From the NCBI GenBank assembly GCA_009691925.1, contig SIAG01000147.1, forward strand, positions 1-9,389: a DNA stretch of 9,389 nt, given 5' to 3'. Under the pieces are notes generated by a model. It was given only the letters and a program-made list of their open reading frames with translations. It had not been told where the DNA came from and searched no databases. A program made the translations under genes and the position numbers. The DNA comes from Planctomycetaceae bacterium. GTDB lineage: Bacteria; Planctomycetota; Planctomycetia; Pirellulales; UBA1268. This document shows, in pieces, positions 5,249 through 9,389 of the stretch (positions are counted from its first letter, which is position 1; every line of letters begins with the position of its first letter).

Positions 5249-8116
5249 TTGGCAGACGAGCAATCGGACGACCAGGAACCGGGGGCCGGGGGGCCTCCGA
5301 GCGGGGCCGGTGGGCCGGCCGGCAGTGCTGACGAGCCGGGTGTGCTCCGCGACAGTGCCGGTGGGCGGCTGATCGAGCTGCCGATCGAGCAGGAACTGAA
5401 GGACAGCTACCTGACCTACGCGATGAGCGTCATCGTGGCCCGGGCGCTGCCCGATGTCCGTGACGGGCTCAAGCCATCGCAGCGCCGCATCCTCGTGGCG
5501 ATGAACGACCTCAATCTCACTCCCGGCGCCTCCCGGGTGAAGTGCGCCAAGATCTCCGGCGACACCAGCGGCAACTACCACCCGCACGGCGAGAGCGTCA
5601 TCTATCCCACCCTCGTGCGCATGGCCCAGGAATGGAACATGCGGCACGTGCTCATCGACAAACAGGGCAATTTCGGCTCGATCGCTGGCCTCCCTGCGGC
5701 CGCCATGCGGTACACCGAGGCCCGGCTGTCGCCGATCGCGGCGATGATGCTCGCCGATCTTGACCTCGATACCGTTGACTACATCCCCACCTACGACGAG
5801 CGGAACACCGAGCCGGTCGTCCTGCCGGGGCGGTTCCCCAATCTCCTCGTCAACGGCGCCGGCGGCATCGCCGTCGGCATGGCGACGAGCATCCCCCCTC
5901 ACAACCTCGGCGAGGTCTGCCGGGCACTGGTCGCGCTCATCGACGACCCCGGCATCACCCTCGGTCAACTGCTCCAGATCGTGCCGGGCCCCGATTTCCC
6001 CACCGGCGGGATCGTGATGGGGCGCGAAGCGCTGGCCCGCGGCTACTCCACCGGCCGGAGCACGATCACCCTCCGGGCCCGGGCCACGGTCGAGGAGTTC
6101 GCCAAGAACCGCAACCGGATCGTCGTCACGGAAGTCCCCTATCAGCAGAGCCGGGACGCAATCGAGGAGAAGATCGCCGAGCTTGTCAATGAGGATCGGA
6201 TCCGGGGGATCTCAGCGATCCGCAACGAGAGCGATCTGAAGGAACCGGTCCGGCTCGTGCTGGAGTTGAAGCGCGACGCCGACCCCGAGGTCGTGCTGAA
6301 TCAGCTCTACCAGTTCTCCCCGCTCCAGACGACCTTCTCGCTCATCTTGCTGGCACTCGTCGACGGCAAGCCGCGGATCCTCACGCTCAAGAACATTCTC
6401 GAGGAGTTTCTGCGTCACCGCACGTCGGTCCTCCGCCGGCGCTCCCAGCACCTCCTCCAAAAGGCCCGCAGCCGCAAGCACACCCTCGAGGGTTTGCTGG
6501 TGGCGCTGGCGAACCTCGACGAGGTGATCCGGATCATCCGCAGCTCCCGCTCCCAGGCCGAGGCGAAGGAACGGCTGACCAAGATCGAGGCTCCGGCGGC
6601 GCTCCTCGAGCGCGCCCTCGGTCCGGAGGGCTTCGCGGTGCTCCAAGAGGAGCGTGGGGTGTCGGAGGCCTATGGCCTCTCCACCGTCCAAGCCGACGCC
6701 ATTCTCCGGCTCACCCTCGGGCAATTGGTCAATCTCGAACAGGAGAAACTCTCCGGCGAACACAGCGAACTGCTCGGCAAGATTGGCGACTTCCGCCGGC
6801 TCCTCGCCAGCGAGACGAACATCCGCGGCGTGATCCGGTCGGAGCTCGTCGAGCTCGCCGAAAGACATGGCGACGATCGGCGCACCGAGATCAGCGGCGA
6901 GGCGGGTGATATCCGCGACATGGCCGAGCTGATCACCGAAGCGACGATGGTTGTGACGATCAGCCGGGCCGGGTACGTGAAGCGCACTGCCGCCGACACC
7001 TACCGGGCCCAGCGCCGCGGGGGGAAGGGGCTGACCGGTGCCCGGAGCGACGAAGAGGATCCGATCGAGCACCTCTTCGTGGCCAGCACCCACGACTTCC
7101 TCCTTGTGTTCACGACGCACGGGAAGGTGTTCACGCTCCGCGTCTTCGAATTGCCCGAGCTCGCCCGCGACGCCAAGGGGCGGGCCCTGGTCAACCTCCT
7201 CGAGTTTGAAAAGGGGGAGAAGGTGGCCGACTGCCGCGCGGTGTCGGGCTTCGAGGATTCGGGGCAGTTCCTCATGCTCGCCACTCGCAGCGGGGTCGTG
7301 AAGAAGACCCCGCTCGAGGAATACAAGCGGCGGCGCACGAAGGGGCTGATCGCCGTCAAGCTCCGCGACGGAGACGAGCTCGTCGACGCCGTGATCACGC
7401 GGCCGGGGGACGAGCTCGTCCTCTCCACCGCGAAGGGGATGGCGATCCGCTTCCCCGAATCCGACGCGCGCCCGATGGGGCGCGACACCAGCGGCGTGCG
7501 CGGGATCAAGCTGTCGTCGGGCGATCGGCTCGTGGGGATGGTGGTCGCCGACCCGGAGGCGACGCTGCTGACGGTCTGCACCCACGGCCACGGCAAGCGG
7601 ACGCCGTTCGGGCCGGGCACGGAGCTCACCGGCCCGGGGCCCGATGGCGATGGCGACGAAGCCGTCACCGAAGCTGTTCCCGAGGGCGAAGAGAGCGGCG
7701 GCGACGATGCCGGCGAGGGCGGGTCGAGTGGCATGCGCTACCGCACCCAGCACCGTGGCGGCAAGGGGGTGCGCGACATCAAGGCGACGCAGCGCAACGG
7801 CGAGGTCGTCTCTGTGGTGGCCGTCAAGGATGGCGATCAGGTCCTGATGATGACCTCGCACGGCAAGATCCAGCGGGTGAATGTCGCCGAGATCAAGTCC
7901 ATCGGTCGCAACACCCAAGGGGTGAGGATCATGCGTCTGGATGATGGCGACACCCTGGCGGCCGTCGTGCCGGTGCCGCCGAGCGAGCAGGAGGATGGCG
8001 ATCCCGTCGAGGGGGATGGGCCGGTCGATGGCGGTGACGTGCCGGTGGCGGGCGGTGACGTGCCGGTGGCGGGCGGCGGCCCCACCGCGACCAAGCCAGA
8101 CGCGCCGGCGACCTAG
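5249..8116 (+). CDS. gyrA: DNA gyrase subunit A
   Basis: This 955-aa type IIA topoisomerase subunit cuts and rejoins DNA, and with GyrB introduces negative supercoils. After a Gly/Pro-rich N-terminal leader of roughly 30 residues comes the conserved 'IEQELKDSYLTYAMSVIVAR', then 'GNYHPHGESVIYPTLVRMAQ' and 'GNFGSIAGLPAAAMRYTEAR' with the catalytic Tyr at residue 155 (E. coli Tyr122). The beta-pinwheel C-terminal domain carries the GyrA box QRRGGKG at 588-594, which separates GyrA from ParC, and a second box-like QHRGGKG at 834-840. An acidic Gly/Asp/Glu insert (about 799-828) precedes the latter, and a low-complexity tail (about 912-955) ends the protein. With the +33 offset, E. coli Ser83 is Ser116 and Asp87 is Pro120. 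It is longer than E. coli GyrA (875 aa). The start is taken as TTG at 5249 on the GGGAG box; GTG at 5342 is the alternative. GyrB is not in the window. Confidence 0.96.
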   Translation: MADEQSDDQEPGAGGPPSGAGGPAGSADEPGVLRDSAGGRLIELPIEQELKDSYLTYAMSVIVARALPDVRDGLKPSQRRILVAMNDLNLTPGASRVKCAKISGDTSGNYHPHGESVIYPTLVRMAQEWNMRHVLIDKQGNFGSIAGLPAAAMRYTEARLSPIAAMMLADLDLDTVDYIPTYDERNTEPVVLPGRFPNLLVNGAGGIAVGMATSIPPHNLGEVCRALVALIDDPGITLGQLLQIVPGPDFPTGGIVMGREALARGYSTGRSTITLRARATVEEFAKNRNRIVVTEVPYQQSRDAIEEKIAELVNEDRIRGISAIRNESDLKEPVRLVLELKRDADPEVVLNQLYQFSPLQTTFSLILLALVDGKPRILTLKNILEEFLRHRTSVLRRRSQHLLQKARSRKHTLEGLLVALANLDEVIRIIRSSRSQAEAKERLTKIEAPAALLERALGPEGFAVLQEERGVSEAYGLSTVQADAILRLTLGQLVNLEQEKLSGEHSELLGKIGDFRRLLASETNIRGVIRSELVELAERHGDDRRTEISGEAGDIRDMAELITEATMVVTISRAGYVKRTAADTYRAQRRGGKGLTGARSDEEDPIEHLFVASTHDFLLVFTTHGKVFTLRVFELPELARDAKGRALVNLLEFEKGEKVADCRAVSGFEDSGQFLMLATRSGVVKKTPLEEYKRRRTKGLIAVKLRDGDELVDAVITRPGDELVLSTAKGMAIRFPESDARPMGRDTSGVRGIKLSSGDRLVGMVVADPEATLLTVCTHGHGKRTPFGPGTELTGPGPDGDGDEAVTEAVPEGEESGGDDAGEGGSSGMRYRTQHRGGKGVRDIKATQRNGEVVSVVAVKDGDQVLMMTSHGKIQRVNVAEIKSIGRNTQGVRIMRLDDGDTLAAVVPVPPSEQEDGDPVEGDGPVDGGDVPVAGGDVPVAGGGPTATKPDAPAT
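8030..8071. repeat. gyrA: Two perfect 21-bp tandem copies in the gyrA 3' end
   Basis: A 21-bp unit beginning GGCGGTGACGTG occurs twice in a row (8030-8050 and 8051-8071), followed by a partial copy. It encodes GGDVPVA twice in the low-complexity C-terminal tail of GyrA. The identical copies point to a recent in-frame duplication. Confidence 0.9.
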
Positions 8117-8153
8117 CGCGGGCGTGACGGAAGGCTCGATCGTTGCCGCGGGC

Positions 8154-8167
8154 CCGGCGTCTGCCGG
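8154..8167 (+). terminator. Weak GC hairpin after gyrA
   Basis: CCGGC (8154-8158) and GCCGG (8163-8167) pair around a 4-base loop in the 107-bp spacer between gyrA and the UDP-glucose dehydrogenase gene. It has no T-tract. It could be a weak terminator or a chance GC stem. I see no convincing promoter in this spacer, so whether the two genes share a transcript is open. Confidence 0.2.
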
Positions 8168-8223
8168 CCAGGGCGTGTCGACGGTGGCTGGATCAATCAA
8201 CCGGACTCACTCGAGAGGTCGTC

Positions 8224-9389
8224 ATGCGGATCGCGGTGGTGGGAACGGGCTACGTCGGGCTCGTTTCTGGAACCTGTTTCGCCGACAGCGGCAACGTCGT
8301 CACCTGCCTCGACATCAACGCCGACAAGATCGCCAGGCTCAATCGTGGCGACATCCCGATCTACGAGCCGGGCCTTGAGGAGCTCGTCTCACGCAACGTC
8401 CACGCCGGCCGTCTCCGGTTCACCACCGACGCCGCGGCGGCGATCAGTCGGGCGGAGATCGTCTTCCTCGCCGTCGGCACCCCTCCCGCGGCTGACGGCT
8501 CGGCCGATCTCACGGCCCTTTGGAAAGTCACCGAATCGATCGCTCCGCATCTCGACCCGGCGGTGCTGGTCGTCACCAAGAGCACCGTCCCGGTTGGGAC
8601 CTGCGCCGGGATCGAGGCGCGCTTGCGGGCCGCCACCGGCCGGGTCTGCCGCGTGGCGAGCAATCCGGAGTTTCTCAAGGAAGGGGCCGCGATCGACGAC
8701 TTCCAGCGGCCCGACCGGGTTGTCGTCGGGGTCCGCACTCCCGCCGACGGCGAACTGCTGCGGAATCTCTACGCCCCCTATCTCCGCACGGAGCATCCGT
8801 TCCTGGTGATGTCGCCAGAGAGCGCGGAGATGACGAAATATGTTGCCAACGCGCTGTTGTCGACGAAGATCAGCTTCATCAACGAGGTGGCGAATCTCTG
8901 CGAGCGGATCGATGCCGACATCGACGACGTCCGCCGCGGGATCGGTCATGACAACCGGATCGGTTTCGCCTTCCTCTTTCCGGGAGCCGGGTACGGCGGG
9001 AGTTGTTTCCCCAAGGATGTCCAGGCGCTGGCGGCGATGGCCCGGGCCCGAGGGCTCTCTTCGCGCGTCCTCTCCGCCGTCCATGACACGAACGTCGCCC
9101 AGAAGCTGGTGCTCGGTGCCAAACTCGACGCCCACTTCGCCGGGAAGCTCTCCGGCCGCCGGGTGGCGTTGTGGGGGCTGGCCTTCAAGCCCCGCACCGA
9201 CGACATCCGCGACGCCCCGGCGCTCGATCTCATCGACCACCTCCTCGCCGGCGGAGCGACGGTCGCCGTCCATGATCCCGAGGCGATGGAGAACGTCCGG
9301 GCCCTCTACGGCGACCGCCTGACTTACGCGGAGCGCCCGATGGAAGCGCTCGACGGGGCCGATTGTCTCGTGATTGTGACCGAGTGGGG
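8224..9389 (+). CDS. ugd: UDP-glucose 6-dehydrogenase (3' end outside window)
   Basis: The 388 visible codons run off the window without a stop; the family is usually about 430-450 residues. The enzyme oxidises UDP-glucose twice with NAD+ to UDP-glucuronate in the cytoplasm, supplying polysaccharide and lipid-modifying sugars. Seen in order: the NAD-binding 'GTGYVGLVSG' (7-16), 'EPGLEELV', 'FLAVGTPP', 'TKSTVPVGT', 'NPEFLKEGAAIDDF', 'ANALLSTKISFINEVANLCE', the active-site 'GYGGSCFPKD' with catalytic Cys261, and the UDP-binding C-terminal 'WGLAFKPRTDDIRDAPA'. The GSCFPKD and FKP-TDD-R wording favours UDP-glucose dehydrogenase over the related GDP-mannose and UDP-ManNAc dehydrogenases. The ATG at 8224 has GAGAGG (8213-8218) 5 nt upstream. 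It follows gyrA in the same direction by 107 bp. It may feed the glycosyltransferase operon upstream, but only by inference. Confidence 0.94.
   Translation, partial: MRIAVVGTGYVGLVSGTCFADSGNVVTCLDINADKIARLNRGDIPIYEPGLEELVSRNVHAGRLRFTTDAAAAISRAEIVFLAVGTPPAADGSADLTALWKVTESIAPHLDPAVLVVTKSTVPVGTCAGIEARLRAATGRVCRVASNPEFLKEGAAIDDFQRPDRVVVGVRTPADGELLRNLYAPYLRTEHPFLVMSPESAEMTKYVANALLSTKISFINEVANLCERIDADIDDVRRGIGHDNRIGFAFLFPGAGYGGSCFPKDVQALAAMARARGLSSRVLSAVHDTNVAQKLVLGAKLDAHFAGKLSGRRVALWGLAFKPRTDDIRDAPALDLIDHLLAGGATVAVHDPEAMENVRALYGDRLTYAERPMEALDGADCLVIVTEW

Noticed and set aside
5249..8116. Reading the topoisomerase as ParC (topoisomerase IV) instead of GyrA
   Set aside because: The exact GyrA box QRRGGKG is present and the full six-blade C-terminal domain with planctomycete GyrA wording is there.
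6212..8200. A 662-codon open frame antisense to gyrA
   Set aside because: Composition (His/Arg/Asp/Leu with no recognisable motif) and exact opposition to a strongly conserved gene mark it as a shadow of GC-rich codon use.

Overview
This is a GC-rich, gene-dense bacterial chromosome segment. It most likely comes from a planctomycete of the Pirellulales kind. The main pointer is the gyrase A protein, whose quinolone-region wording (NYHPHGESVIYPTLVRMAQ), 'IPTYDERNTEPVVLPG' stretch and acidic insertion between the last propeller blades match what I remember of planctomycete GyrA. This lineage call is from memory of family wording, not from a search. No mobile elements, CRISPR arrays, tRNA or rRNA genes were seen.

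Layout: (1) 1-213 (+), the 3' end of a glutathione-peroxidase-family gene. (2) 214-297, a short convergent intergenic region with a strong GC hairpin. (3) 298-5011 (-), a tightly packed three-gene operon. Read leftward from 5011 it encodes two tandem ArnT/PMT-type membrane glycosyltransferases (601 and 614 aa), then a GT2 polyprenyl-phosphate sugar synthase (356 aa). Both junctions are ATGA overlaps. (4) 5012-5248, a divergent regulatory region with a candidate promoter in each direction, a 14-bp palindrome and an 11-base C/G homopolymer against the ribosome binding site of the leftward operon. (5) 5249-8116 (+), gyrA, probably starting at TTG. (6) 8117-8223, a short spacer. (7) 8224-9389 (+), a UDP-glucose dehydrogenase gene running off the window.

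The leftward operon has a coherent logic. The GT2 enzyme would load a sugar from a nucleotide donor onto undecaprenyl phosphate at the inner face of the membrane, and the two ArnT-like enzymes would move the lipid-linked sugar onto an envelope acceptor (lipid A-like glycolipid, protein or polymer) on the outer face. UDP-glucose dehydrogenase makes UDP-glucuronate, the usual precursor for such sugars, so it may supply the pathway. It lies on the other side of gyrA, so that link is inference only. Gyrase A is a housekeeping gene that shares the divergent control region.

Nothing here is clearly a new system. The most unusual items are the duplicated ArnT-like pair, the homopolymer at the operon's translation start, the histidine-rich repeat tail on the GT2 enzyme, and the planctomycete-type features of GyrA (Pro at the Asp87 position, a second GyrA-box-like motif, and low-complexity insert and tail).
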